Source: Olsenella sp. An285
Lineage (GTDB): Bacteria > Actinomycetota > Coriobacteriia > Coriobacteriales > Atopobiaceae
Direction of reading: 5' to 3'
Assembly: GCF_002159625.1 (NCBI RefSeq)
Contig: NZ_NFIZ01000002.1
Location: 186,001 to 250,000 of the forward strand
DNA length: 64,000 nucleotides
Shown: piece after piece, positions 7,828 through 16,019 of the stretch
Layout of the letters: every line of letters starts with the position of its first letter
Numbering within the stretch: the stretch's first letter is position 1
Translations under genes and position numbers: made by a program
Notes under the pieces: model-generated
Databases searched by the model: none
Seen by the model: the letters and a program-made list of their open reading frames with translations, nothing else
What the model was told of the DNA's origin: nothing

Positions 7828-8169
7828 GTGAACTGCTCGATCGCAATCCAGTTCCTGCCCATGGACGCCACGACCGACGATGCCACCTGCGACGCCGTTG
7901 ACGCGGTGATCGCCTACATCGACTCCACGGGCGTGGACTACTTCGTGGGGCCGTTCGAGACGGCCATCGAGGGCGACTACGAGACCTGCATGGAGATCCT
8001 CAAGAACTGCCAGCTCGTGGGTGCCAAGGCGGGGTGCAAGCACATGATGACCTACGCCAAGATCAACTTCCGCCCCGAGGGCGACGTCATGTCCACGGAG
8101 CACAAGGTTGGCAAGTACCACCCCGGCGACCCCGAGTTCGCCGAGAAGTCCGCGGCTGCGGCGGCCTAG
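7828..8169 (+). CDS. Thiamine-binding (YkoF/MTH1187-type) protein
   Basis: A 113-residue protein of the thiamine-binding, ferredoxin-like fold seen in YkoF and MTH1187/YkoF-type proteins. SIAIQFLPM near the start, then VDAVIAYIDSTGVDYFVGPFETAIEGDYETCMEI-type spacing with the conserved GPFETAIEGD, are characteristic. It probably binds thiamine or its pyrimidine moiety in the cytosol. GTG 7828 follows the strong ribosome site that ends the TPP riboswitch. It is the first gene of the thiamine uptake operon; the permease gene starts 2 nt after the stop. Confidence 0.85.
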   Translation: MNCSIAIQFLPMDATTDDATCDAVDAVIAYIDSTGVDYFVGPFETAIEGDYETCMEILKNCQLVGAKAGCKHMMTYAKINFRPEGDVMSTEHKVGKYHPGDPEFAEKSAAAAA

Positions 8170-8170
8170 C

Positions 8171-8959
8171 GTGTCCGCCCGCCCCGAGCCCAGCCGCGCG
8201 CGGCGCGTCATCACGCCGCTCGTGACCATTGCGGCGCTGCTCGCCCTGTGGCAGGCCGTGGTGACGGTGGGCATCGTGCCCAATTTCCTGCTGCCGACGC
8301 CGGTGCAGGTGGTCGAGGCGCTGGCGCAGGACGCCGCCCTTCTTGCCGGCCACTGCGTGACCACGCTCGCCGAGGCCGCCGCCGGCCTTGCGGCGGGCGT
8401 TGCCCTGGGCTTTGCCTTTGCGGTGCTCATGGGCCGCTTCGAGAGCTTCTACCTGGCCTTCGAGCCCATCATGACCATCTCGCAGACCATCCCCACGGTG
8501 GCGATAGCACCGCTTCTGGTGCTGTGGCTCGGCTACGGCGCGCTGCCCAAGGTCGTGCTCGTGATCGTCTCGACGTTCTTTCCCATCACGGTCTCGCTGG
8601 TGGCGGGCTTCCGCTCGGTGGACCGCGACGTCATCGACCTCATGCGCACGATGAACGCCTCGCGCTGGCAGATCTTCTGGTACGCCAAGCTGCCCGCCGC
8701 CGCGGACCAGTTCTTCAGCGGCCTCAAGATCTCCGCCACCTACGCCATCGTGGGCGCCGTCATCGCCGAGTGGCTGGGCGGCAACGAGGGCCTGGGCGTC
8801 TACATGACGCGCGTCCGCAAGTCCTTCTCGTACGACCGCATGTTTGCCGCGATCATCGTCATCTCCGCGCTCTCGCTGGGCCTCATGAAGCTCGTGGAGC
8901 TCGCCCAGCGCCTGTGCATGCCCTGGAAGTGGGCAGAAAGGAACAGCAATGAGCGATAA
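8171..8959 (+). CDS. thiX: ABC transporter permease, ThiX-like (pyrimidine/thiamine precursor)
   Basis: A 262-residue inner-membrane permease of the SsuC/TauC/ThiX type with about six helices. The cytoplasmic coupling loop reads DLMRTMNASRWQIFWYAKLP, the usual EAA-like region contacting the ATPase. Start GTG 8171 directly follows the upstream stop. The 3' end overlaps the binding-protein gene by 11 nt. With ThiY and ThiZ it forms a transporter most likely for a thiamine pyrimidine precursor (HMP or its formyl-amino derivative). The substrate is inferred from the riboswitch and the NMT1-like binding protein. Confidence 0.87.
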   Translation: MSARPEPSRARRVITPLVTIAALLALWQAVVTVGIVPNFLLPTPVQVVEALAQDAALLAGHCVTTLAEAAAGLAAGVALGFAFAVLMGRFESFYLAFEPIMTISQTIPTVAIAPLLVLWLGYGALPKVVLVIVSTFFPITVSLVAGFRSVDRDVIDLMRTMNASRWQIFWYAKLPAAADQFFSGLKISATYAIVGAVIAEWLGGNEGLGVYMTRVRKSFSYDRMFAAIIVISALSLGLMKLVELAQRLCMPWKWAERNSNER

Positions 8960-10028
8960 GAACCTCTCGCAGAGTCTCTTCAAGAACCTCAGCCGCCGTC
9001 AGTTTGTCGCCGCCTCCGGTGCCGTCGCGGCCACCGCGGCGCTCGCCGCGTGCAACAACAGCTCCGGGACCGTCGAGGGCCCGGACGGCACGGCCTCCTC
9101 GAGTGACAACGCCGGCGACGCCGACAAGACCAAGATCTCCTTTGTCCTGGACTACACGCCCAACACCAACCACACGGGCATCTACGTGGCGCTGGCCAAC
9201 GGCTACTTTGCCGACGAGGGCCTCGAGGTCGAGATCGTCCAGCCGCCCGCGGACGGCGCGGACGCCCTCATCGGTGCCGGCGGCGCTCAGATGGGCGTCT
9301 CCTACCAGGACTACATCGCCAACAACCTGGCCTCCGACCAGCCGATGCCCTACTCCGCCGTGGCCGCCGTCATCCAGCACAACACCTCCGGCATCATGAG
9401 CCGCGAGGAGGACGGCATCACGCACCCCGCCGCCATGGAGGGCCACACCTACGCCACCTGGAACATGCCCGTCGAGCAGGCCACGGTCGCCCGCGTGATG
9501 GAGGCCGACGGCGGAGACTTCTCCAAGGTCGAGCTCGTGCCCTACGAGGTGGACGACGAGGTCTCCGGCCTGCGCGCCAACATGTTCGACACCGTGTGGG
9601 TCTACGAGGCCTGGGCCGTGCAGAACGCCGTTGTCCAGGACTTCCCGTACAACTACTTCAGCTTCATCTCGGTGGACCCGGTCTTCGACTACTACACCCC
9701 GGTCATCGCCGCCAACGACGACTTCGCGGCCGAGAACCCCGACGCCGTGAAGGCCTTCCTGCGCGCGGTCAAGAAGGGCTACGAGTACGCCGTGGAGAAC
9801 CCCGACGCCGCCGCGGACATCCTCTGCGAGCAGGTGCCCGAGCTCGACGCCGACCTCGTCCACCAGAGCCAGACCTTCCTGGCCGACCAGTACACCGCCG
9901 ACGCCGAGAGCTGGGGCGTCATCGACCCCGAGCGCTGGGCCGCCTTCTACCAGTGGCTCAACGACAACGACCTCGTGGCCAACAAGCTCGATGTCAACGC
10001 GGGCTACGACCTCTCCTTCCTGGAGTAG
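8949..10028 (+). CDS. thiY: ABC substrate-binding lipoprotein, ThiY/NMT1-like
   Basis: A 359-residue exported binding protein. The N-terminus has a twin-Arg-like SRRQF (15-19), a hydrophobic stretch and a lipobox LAAC with Cys35, so it should be a lipoprotein. The mature part resembles the NMT1/THI5-like fold: FVLDYTPNTNHTGIYVA followed by NGYFADEGLEVEIVQPP, and DGADALIGAGGAQMGVSY. This is typical of ThiY/SsuA-like HMP-binding proteins. It overlaps the permease and is followed after 3 nt by the ATPase. Firm as a family call; the ligand is inferred from the TPP riboswitch. Confidence 0.88.
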   Translation: MSDKNLSQSLFKNLSRRQFVAASGAVAATAALAACNNSSGTVEGPDGTASSSDNAGDADKTKISFVLDYTPNTNHTGIYVALANGYFADEGLEVEIVQPPADGADALIGAGGAQMGVSYQDYIANNLASDQPMPYSAVAAVIQHNTSGIMSREEDGITHPAAMEGHTYATWNMPVEQATVARVMEADGGDFSKVELVPYEVDDEVSGLRANMFDTVWVYEAWAVQNAVVQDFPYNYFSFISVDPVFDYYTPVIAANDDFAAENPDAVKAFLRAVKKGYEYAVENPDAAADILCEQVPELDADLVHQSQTFLADQYTADAESWGVIDPERWAAFYQWLNDNDLVANKLDVNAGYDLSFLE

Positions 10029-10031
10029 CCC

Positions 10032-10811
10032 ATGGCACAGGCTGGCGAGAAGAACGTGGCGCCCGCGCTCGAGGCGCGCGACCTCACGCTGTCCTGGGAC
10101 GGGGAGCACCTCGTCGTCCAGGGCGTTGACGTGACCGTCGCGCCCGGCGAGGTCTGCTGCCTCGTGGGACGTTCCGGCTGCGGCAAGACCACGATCCTGC
10201 ACGCGCTCGCCGGCCTCACGACCCCCATGGCCGGTCGCGTCCTCCTGCACGGGGAGGACGTGACCGGCAGGCCGGGCCGCGTGAGCTACATGCTCCAGAA
10301 GGACCTCTTGCTGCCGAGCCGCCGCATCATCGACAACGTGTGCCTGCCGCTCGTGCTCGCGGGCACGAAGAAGGCCGAGGCGCGCGCCAAGGCGGCGCCC
10401 TTCTTCGAGCGCTTTGGCCTCGCGGGCTCGGAACTCAAGTGGCCGAGCGAGCTCTCCGGCGGCATGCGCCAGCGCGCGGCCTTCCTGCGCACCTACCTCA
10501 TGGGCGCGGACGTGACGCTGCTGGACGAGCCCTTCTCGGCGCTCGACGCCCTCACGCGCACGGAGGTACGCCAGTGGTTCGTGGGCGTGGCGAAGGAGCT
10601 CGGGCTCTCAGCGCTGGTGATCACGCACGACGTGGACGAGGCCGTCTCCATGGCGAGCCGCATCTACGTGCTCGCGGGGGTGCCCGCCGTGGGCGAGCCG
10701 AGCCACGTCATCGGCGAGGTGGCGGTGACGCGCCCCGCGGGCGAGCGGAGCTTCGAGCTCACCGACGAGTACCTCGCCGCCAAGCGCCAGGTCATGGCAC
10801 TGCTGGGGTAG
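10032..10811 (+). CDS. thiZ: ABC transporter ATP-binding protein, ThiZ-like
   Basis: A 259-residue ATPase powering the ThiXY importer. It has Walker A GRSGCGKT (46-53), the signature LSGGMRQ (141-147), Walker B VTLLDEP (161-167) and a switch His in ITHDVDEA. The family is the SsuB/TauB type. The N-terminus MAQAGEKN is longer than usual and encoded by the GGCGAGAAGAAC word also seen at other starts. ATG 10032 lies 3 nt after the ThiY stop. It is the last gene of the TPP-controlled operon; a GGCGGGCGCCCGCC palindrome follows at 10826. Confidence 0.9.
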   Translation: MAQAGEKNVAPALEARDLTLSWDGEHLVVQGVDVTVAPGEVCCLVGRSGCGKTTILHALAGLTTPMAGRVLLHGEDVTGRPGRVSYMLQKDLLLPSRRIIDNVCLPLVLAGTKKAEARAKAAPFFERFGLAGSELKWPSELSGGMRQRAAFLRTYLMGADVTLLDEPFSALDALTRTEVRQWFVGVAKELGLSALVITHDVDEAVSMASRIYVLAGVPAVGEPSHVIGEVAVTRPAGERSFELTDEYLAAKRQVMALLG

Positions 10812-10825
10812 GCTGCCGGCGTTGG

Positions 10826-10839
10826 GCGGGCGCCCGCCG
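10826..10839. terminator. Short perfect palindrome after thiZ
   Basis: GGCGGGCGCCCGCC lies 15 bp past the thiZ stop. It is perfectly self-complementary, and with its minimal loop it may form a weak 3' hairpin. There is no T-run. Confidence 0.35.
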
Positions 10840-10873
10840 TGTCCGCGCCTCTGGACCGTCGTGGATTTCTTGA

Positions 10874-10925
10874 CCAGGGCACGCTTCTCGAGAAGCGCGT
10901 TGCAGGAGTTGCGGTCGGGGCACGG
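10874..10925 (+). repeat. 52-bp GGGCACG-bounded repeat unit
   Basis: Starts CCAGGGCACG and ends GGGGCACGG with a central GCGTTG. It has exactly the same length as the unit at 34358-34409 and about two-thirds of its bases. The conserved blocks are the two ends and the centre. Confidence 0.6.
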
Positions 10926-11047
10926 GGCGTGGCGCGAGGAAGTCGTCCGGATGCGCTGCGGCGGGCCCGCGACAGGCAAAGTGTTGCGACAATTGGAAGC
11001 TGGGCACGTCCCGCACCCCTCGCGCGCGGCTACGGAACGCAGGCGTG

Positions 11048-11097
11048 GTGCCCCGAGTCCGATTTCCTCAACGCGTCTCCGAGAATCCGTGCCCTGG
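11048..11097 (-). repeat. 52-bp-family GGGCACG repeat, inverted copy
   Basis: Read on the minus strand it starts CCAGGGCACGGATTC, has GCGTTGAGG in the middle and ends GGGGCAC. This aligns closely with the plus-strand unit at 34358-34409, which shares CCAGGGCACGGATTC and GCGTTGAGG. Confidence 0.65.
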
Positions 11098-11248
11098 CCC
11101 CGTTTTTCTCGACGTCGCCACGTCCTCCCCCGTCTCCGCCTGCGCGCCGCAGTGACCGTAAGCTCTTCGTAAGCCTGGCCCCCGCAGGTGGGGGAGGGCC
11201 CTTCTGTCGACGTATCGTTGTGCCATAGATACGTTCGAAGGGGGTTAG

Positions 11249-12397
11249 GTGGGCTCGAGAGCCAAGACGTTGGTGGCGGGCGTGGTCCTCATCCTGGCAG
11301 CGATAGTGGTCGCGGGTGGCATTGCGCTCGGCCCGGGGCTGCTCGCCGGGAGCGAGCCGGCAGACAACGAGTCCGCCGACCAGTCTCAGGAGCTCACAAC
11401 GGTTCACGGGGTCATCGGCTCGGAGAAGGAGTCGCTCTTCGCCGACCCCGAGGCCAAGGAGATCTTCGCGCGCTACGGCCTCGACGTCCAGGTCACGACG
11501 TCGGGCTCCTGGGCCATGGCGGAGCGTGCGGGAATCGAGCAGGAGGACTTCGCCTCGCCTTCGTCCGAGGTGGCCGCCGCGCACCTCACGGACGTCCACG
11601 GCGACGCCGTCCTCTCCACCACGCGCCCCTTTTACTCGCCGCTCGCTATTGCCACCGGCAGCACCGTCCTCGACGTGCTCGCGGCCAACGGCCTCGCCGA
11701 GCAGCGCGACGGCGTCTGGTACCTCGACATGGCTGCCTACCTCGACGCTGTCGCGAACGGCCGACGTTGGACGGACCTCGCGGGCTCGGAGGCCTACCCC
11801 TCCAGCAGAAACGTCATGATTACCTCGACCGACGTGCGCTCCTCCAACTCCGCGCTCATGTACCTCAGCCTCGCGAGCTACGTCCTCAACGGCAACGCCG
11901 TGGTCACGAGCGAGGACGCCGCCCGCGAGCAGGCCATGGCCTCGCTCGCTCGCCTCTTCCTCGACCAGGGCTACTCGCAGTCGTCTTCCGCGGGGCCGTG
12001 GGAGTCCTTCCTCTCCAAGGGCCCCATGAACCAGCCGCTCACCCTCATCTACGAGAGCCAGTACCTCGAGGCCCAGATGAACGAGCCCACGCGCGTGACC
12101 GACGAGATGCGCATCTGCTACCCCGACCCCACGATCTTCTCGGACCACGTGGTCGTGGCCTTCTCGGAGGCAGGCCAGCGGGTCCAGGACGTGCTGGACA
12201 ACGACCCTGACATGGCGCGCGTCATCGCTCGGCACGGCTTTCGGGTGAACGGCGCCAACTCCGGGGCCTTCTCGGAACAGATCAGCCAGGCCGGGCTCAC
12301 GGGCTACGCCGCCGACGGTACCTTCATCGACGCCGCCCAGGCTCCCAGCTACGAGGTGGCGGACGCCATGCTCCAGACCATCGAGGCGCTCTACTAG
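11249..12397 (+). CDS. Membrane-anchored extracytoplasmic protein of a TelA locus
   Basis: A 382-residue protein. One N-terminal membrane segment (about residues 6-33) with no lipobox is followed by an extracytoplasmic region with the strand-helix layout of a periplasmic-binding fold: VHGVIGSEKESLFADPEAKEIFARYG, then DVQVTTSGS. GTG 11249 follows AAGGGGGTTAGG. It heads a run of four genes ending in a TelA protein. In other actinobacteria and firmicutes, binding-protein-like and VWA proteins occur beside TelA. No ligand can be assigned. The binding-fold reading is inference from pattern, not from a diagnostic motif. Confidence 0.6.
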   Translation: MGSRAKTLVAGVVLILAAIVVAGGIALGPGLLAGSEPADNESADQSQELTTVHGVIGSEKESLFADPEAKEIFARYGLDVQVTTSGSWAMAERAGIEQEDFASPSSEVAAAHLTDVHGDAVLSTTRPFYSPLAIATGSTVLDVLAANGLAEQRDGVWYLDMAAYLDAVANGRRWTDLAGSEAYPSSRNVMITSTDVRSSNSALMYLSLASYVLNGNAVVTSEDAAREQAMASLARLFLDQGYSQSSSAGPWESFLSKGPMNQPLTLIYESQYLEAQMNEPTRVTDEMRICYPDPTIFSDHVVVAFSEAGQRVQDVLDNDPDMARVIARHGFRVNGANSGAFSEQISQAGLTGYAADGTFIDAAQAPSYEVADAMLQTIEALY

Positions 12398-12421
12398 GCG
12401 CCGGGGAGGAGAGGAACCGTG

Positions 12422-14041
12422 ATGAACGCACCCGTTACCCGCCGTCGATGGCTCGCCGTTCTTCTCGCCCTGGGCTGCGCGCTCGGCGGGGCGGTCGCCC
12501 TGTCCGCATGCGGGGGCGGCGAGCCCGCGGCGAGCGAGCCCCAGGGGCAGCCCGCCGGCGAAGACCCTGGCTCCGAGCCCGCGGTCGACGTCTCGGGCGC
12601 GACGCTGCACGTGCTCGCCGGCTCCGAGGTCAAGGACATGCTGCCCATCCTGGAGGACGCCGAGGACGAGCTCGGAATCTCGGTGGAGCTCGAGTACATG
12701 GGCACGCTCGACGGCACCGAGGCGGTCATGGCGGGCGAGGGGGACTACGACGCAACGTGGTTCCCGTCCAACGCCTACATGAGCCTCTTTGACGAGAAGA
12801 GCTCGCTCGTGTCACAGGAGACCTCGATCATGCGGACGCCCGTCGTCCTGGGCGTCAAGGCCGAGCGCGCAGCCGAGCTCGGCTGGGACGAGCAGAGCCC
12901 CACATGGGCCGAGGTCGTGGACGCGGCGGAATCGGGCGAGTTTGCCTATGGCATGTCGAGCCCGGTCTCCTCCAACAGCGGATTCTCGACGCTGGTCGAG
13001 CTCGCGACGGCGCTCTCCGGCACGGGCGCCGCCATCACGGCCGACGACGTCACGGCCGTGGCGGCCGACCTCACGCGGTTCGCCCAGGGGCAGGCGCTTG
13101 CGAGCGGGTCCTCGGGCTGGCTCATGGAGGCCTACGACAAGGACGCGTCCGCCGTCGACGGCGTCTTCAACTACGAGTCGCTCATCCTTCAGGACGAGAA
13201 CCTCGTCGAGGTGATTCCGCAGGACGGCGTCATCACGGCCGACTACCCGCTCACGCTGCTCGCTGGTCGGGGGGAGGACGCCGGGGCGGCGTACCGGGCG
13301 CTCGTGGACTACCTGCGTCGCGACGACGTGCAGCGGCGCATCGCAGACGAGACGTTCCGTCGCACGGACGCCACCACGGCAGACGACGCCGTGGAGGCGT
13401 TCGAGATCCCCTTCCCCAACCGGCTCGAGACGGTCCGCGCCCTGCTCTCCAGCTGGGTCTCCGACGTGCGCAAGCCCGCCAACATGGTCTTCCAGATAGA
13501 CACCTCGGGCTCCATGGAGGGCGCGCGCCTCGACGCGCTCAAGGCCGCGCTCGTCTCCCTCACGGACACCGGGGCAGACGGCGCGACCTCGCTCCTCACG
13601 TTCCAGCCGCGCGAGACGGTGCACTTCGTGGAGTTTGCCTCCGAGGTCAAGAGCGAGAAGGACCTCGAGGTTGCGGCGGACGGCGACCTCTCCGAGGTGC
13701 GCTCCTACGTGGAGGGTCTGAGCACCGCCGGCAACACCGCGATCTACGGCACGCTCCAACACTCCCTCGAGCTGGCGGCGCAGAGCCGCTCGGGTGACAA
13801 CGTGACGTCGGTCGTGCTCTTCTCGGACGGCGAGAACACCGACTGGCCGAGCATCGTCGAGTTCTCGTCCTGGTACGAGGCAACGCCCGAGGTCCAGGGG
13901 ATTCCCGTCTACGCGATTCTCTTTGGCGAGGCCAGCAGAACCGAGATGGAGCAGCTTGCCGAGCTCACGGGCGGGCGCGTCTTCGACGCCGCGGACGGCG
14001 ACCTCACCGCCGCCTTCAAGGAGATCCGCGGCTATCTGTAG
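12422..14041 (+). CDS. Lipoprotein with binding-protein-like region and C-terminal VWA domain
   Basis: A 539-residue lipoprotein: basic N-region, hydrophobic stretch and lipobox LSAC with Cys30. Residues about 55-330 read like a type-2 periplasmic binding protein (LHVLAGSEVKDMLPILEDAE, then TWFPSNAYMSL). A von Willebrand A domain follows from about 350, with the MIDAS motif DTSGS (360-364), a conserved Thr region (NTAIYGTL) and LFSDGEN. VWA domains bind metals and mediate protein contacts. ATG 12422 was preferred over GTG 12419; GGAGGAGAGG precedes both. It lies between the anchored protein and TelA genes, suggesting one envelope complex. The fusion is notable; its function is unknown. Confidence 0.8.
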   Translation: MNAPVTRRRWLAVLLALGCALGGAVALSACGGGEPAASEPQGQPAGEDPGSEPAVDVSGATLHVLAGSEVKDMLPILEDAEDELGISVELEYMGTLDGTEAVMAGEGDYDATWFPSNAYMSLFDEKSSLVSQETSIMRTPVVLGVKAERAAELGWDEQSPTWAEVVDAAESGEFAYGMSSPVSSNSGFSTLVELATALSGTGAAITADDVTAVAADLTRFAQGQALASGSSGWLMEAYDKDASAVDGVFNYESLILQDENLVEVIPQDGVITADYPLTLLAGRGEDAGAAYRALVDYLRRDDVQRRIADETFRRTDATTADDAVEAFEIPFPNRLETVRALLSSWVSDVRKPANMVFQIDTSGSMEGARLDALKAALVSLTDTGADGATSLLTFQPRETVHFVEFASEVKSEKDLEVAADGDLSEVRSYVEGLSTAGNTAIYGTLQHSLELAAQSRSGDNVTSVVLFSDGENTDWPSIVEFSSWYEATPEVQGIPVYAILFGEASRTEMEQLAELTGGRVFDAADGDLTAAFKEIRGYL

Positions 14042-14045
14042 GGCT

Positions 14046-14076
14046 CTGCAAGTTGGGGACAGTCCCCAATTTGCAG
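14046..14076. repeat. 31-bp palindrome with GGGGACAGTCCCC core (type I)
   Basis: CTGCAAGTTGGGGAC pairs with GTCCCCAATTTGCAG around a single A, with one G-T position. It lies 4 bp past the VWA gene stop and 23 bp before the next start, inside the operon. It is closely related to 6194-6222. Confidence 0.9.
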
Positions 14077-14099
14077 AAACGGTTTGGGGGGGAGGACAG

Positions 14100-14768
14100 G
14101 TGCAGGGCGACAAGGGCCTCGTGCTCGGCATATCCGGGGCGGTGTTCGTGGTCTTCTGCGGCGCGGCCGTCGTTCTTGCCGTAGGGGTCGTGGCCCAGGC
14201 CGCGCTCGTGGCGGCCGGCGCCCTCATGTCGACGGGTTCGTGGCTGCTGCTGACCTCGCTCAACATGCCGCGTCACGTGGCGGCGATAGATCTGGACGCG
14301 CTCGCCGGCGCCGACCCCACGCTCAAGGAGTCCGCCGAGGCTGTGAGCGGCATGGCAAGTCGCATCGACGAGGCCTGCGCAGAGGACAGCCCTCACGGCA
14401 TCGCGGCGGAGTCCGAGCGGCTGCGTGCTGTGGTGGCATCGATGGTCGAGCTTGTGGAGCTGCCCGAGTTTGCCTCGGCCGGAGCGGAGGAGGACCGGCA
14501 CCTGGTTCTCTCGCTTGCTACCACGTGGCTGCCGGGCGCCTGGGACCAGCTCGTGACCAATGTGCGCTACCTCGGCTTCGGCGGACGAGCGAGCTCGCGC
14601 GCCCGGCAGAACGTGACCGCGCTTGACGGGCAGTGTGCAAACGTTGCCGGGGCGCTCGACCGCATACGGACCAACATCGTCGACGGGGCCTCCGCGCAGA
14701 TCGAGACGGGCTCCGACTACCTGCGCCAGCGCCTTGGGCACCGTCCGAGCGAACTCGATCTGACCTGA
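14100..14768 (+). CDS. Membrane protein upstream of TelA, possibly XpaC-like
   Basis: A 222-residue protein with two adjacent N-terminal membrane segments (about residues 6-52), then a soluble alpha-helical region. The start GTG 14100 has GGGGGGAGGA 6 nt upstream. In many genomes a small membrane protein of the XpaC (5-bromo-4-chloroindolyl phosphate hydrolysis) family sits directly before TelA, and this one has the same size, layout and position. I see no diagnostic motif, so the XpaC label is context-based. It probably works with the VWA and TelA proteins at the membrane. Confidence 0.6.
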   Translation: MQGDKGLVLGISGAVFVVFCGAAVVLAVGVVAQAALVAAGALMSTGSWLLLTSLNMPRHVAAIDLDALAGADPTLKESAEAVSGMASRIDEACAEDSPHGIAAESERLRAVVASMVELVELPEFASAGAEEDRHLVLSLATTWLPGAWDQLVTNVRYLGFGGRASSRARQNVTALDGQCANVAGALDRIRTNIVDGASAQIETGSDYLRQRLGHRPSELDLT

Positions 14769-14824
14769 CGATCAACCCTGGCACCTTTGTCAGGCCCCCG
14801 CCGCCACGACGAAAGGAAACTCAT

Positions 14825-16006
14825 ATGGCACATGACCTTCTCGACGCGCCCGACGACAGCTTCGACCTCGAGGTGGCGCCGGCGCCGGAGCCCGTCAAGA
14901 CCGAGGGCGCCCTCGCGCAGGTGCCCGCACCAAGCTCCGACGAGCTGCTGCGCCTGAGCAACAACGCCAGCTCCTGGGTCTCCAAGGTGGCAGCCCTGCC
15001 ACCTCAGAGCCTGGAGTTCAAGCAGGAGGTCGACGCGATCTTTGAGGTGGGGTCCGACGCCTTCCGCGAGACGTCGGCGACCTCGAGCCGCTTCCTCGAG
15101 CAGTCGCTGGCAACGTCCAAGAGCGGCGGCGCACAGGAACAGGTCTCCAGGAGCCTCGTTGACCTGCGCAACGAGGTGGACGAGCTCGCCCCGGGGGAGG
15201 ACACCTTCGCCGAGCGCCTGCTGGGGGCGCTGCCCTTCTCCAATCGCGTGAAGCGCTACTTCAAGCGCTACGAGTCCAACCAGCAGCAGCTCAACTCCAT
15301 CCTGGTGTCTCTCAACAAGGGTCAGGACCTGCTGCGCAAGGACAACGCCGCGCTCAACGTGGAGCGTCGCAGCCTCTGGGGAAACCTCGGCACCCTCAAG
15401 CGCGCCTACGAGCTGCTTACGAACATTGACGACGAGCTCGTGGCGCGCATAGGGAGGGAGCGCGCGGCGGGTAACGCCGACCTTGCGTCCTCCCTCGAGA
15501 GGGACGCGCTCTTTGCCGTGCGCCAGCGCAGGCAGGACGTGCAGACGCAGGCCGCCGTCACCATACAGGCGTATCTCTCGATGGGCATTATCCAGCAGAA
15601 CAACGACCAGCTCGTCCGAGGCGTCGAGCGCGCCAAGACCACCACGGTGACCGCACTGCGCACGGCCGTAATCGTGGCGCAGTCGCTTGAGAACCAGAAG
15701 CTCGTGCTTGACCAGATCGACGCAGTCAACAGGACCACGGACGCCATGATCGACCGCACGAGCAAGCTCCTGCAGGAAAACTCCCTGCGCACGCAGCAGC
15801 AGGCGGTCTCGAGCGGCGTCTCCCCGGAGACTCTGCGGCGCGCCTACGACGCGGTCTTCTCCACGCTCGACAGCATCGACAAGTTCCGCGAGCAGGCCAA
15901 CGAGTCCTTCTCCAAGACGATTGACGTGCTGAACGACCAGCTCGAGCGCGCTCGCGACTATGCGGAGCGCATGAACCGCGATGGCGAGGGCGCCGCGACG
16001 GAATAG
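14825..16006 (+). CDS. TelA-type toxic anion resistance protein
   Basis: A 393-residue, largely helical cytosolic protein of the TelA/KlaA (toxic anion resistance) family. Typical stretches are LPFSNRVKRYFKRYES, LLRKDNAALNVERRSLW, and RVQTQ-like RRQDVQTQAAVTIQAYLS, then a long helical tail. The family was named from tellurite resistance; its biochemical role is unsettled and it is often linked to envelope stress. ATG 14825 follows GAAAGGAAAC. It ends 13 bp from the convergent DeoR gene. It is the last of four genes that appear to form one module. Confidence 0.88.
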   Translation: MAHDLLDAPDDSFDLEVAPAPEPVKTEGALAQVPAPSSDELLRLSNNASSWVSKVAALPPQSLEFKQEVDAIFEVGSDAFRETSATSSRFLEQSLATSKSGGAQEQVSRSLVDLRNEVDELAPGEDTFAERLLGALPFSNRVKRYFKRYESNQQQLNSILVSLNKGQDLLRKDNAALNVERRSLWGNLGTLKRAYELLTNIDDELVARIGRERAAGNADLASSLERDALFAVRQRRQDVQTQAAVTIQAYLSMGIIQQNNDQLVRGVERAKTTTVTALRTAVIVAQSLENQKLVLDQIDAVNRTTDAMIDRTSKLLQENSLRTQQQAVSSGVSPETLRRAYDAVFSTLDSIDKFREQANESFSKTIDVLNDQLERARDYAERMNRDGEGAATE

Positions 16007-16019
16007 CCCGGGGTGCGGG

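Larger units (their letters stand above)
10812..11248. other. Non-coding gap with 52-bp GGGCACG repeats
   Basis: No gene supported. The gap contains a full 52-bp unit bounded by GGGCACG (10874-10925), a partial unit (about 10981-11010) and an inverted unit (11048-11097). The end near 11200-11248 carries the ribosome site AAGGGGG for the next gene. Related units lie at 34358-34409 and around 44670-44950. Confidence 0.6.

Noticed and set aside
11022-11228. Small open frames in the gap before 11249
   Set aside because: No ribosome sites, and the frames run through the GGGCACG repeats.
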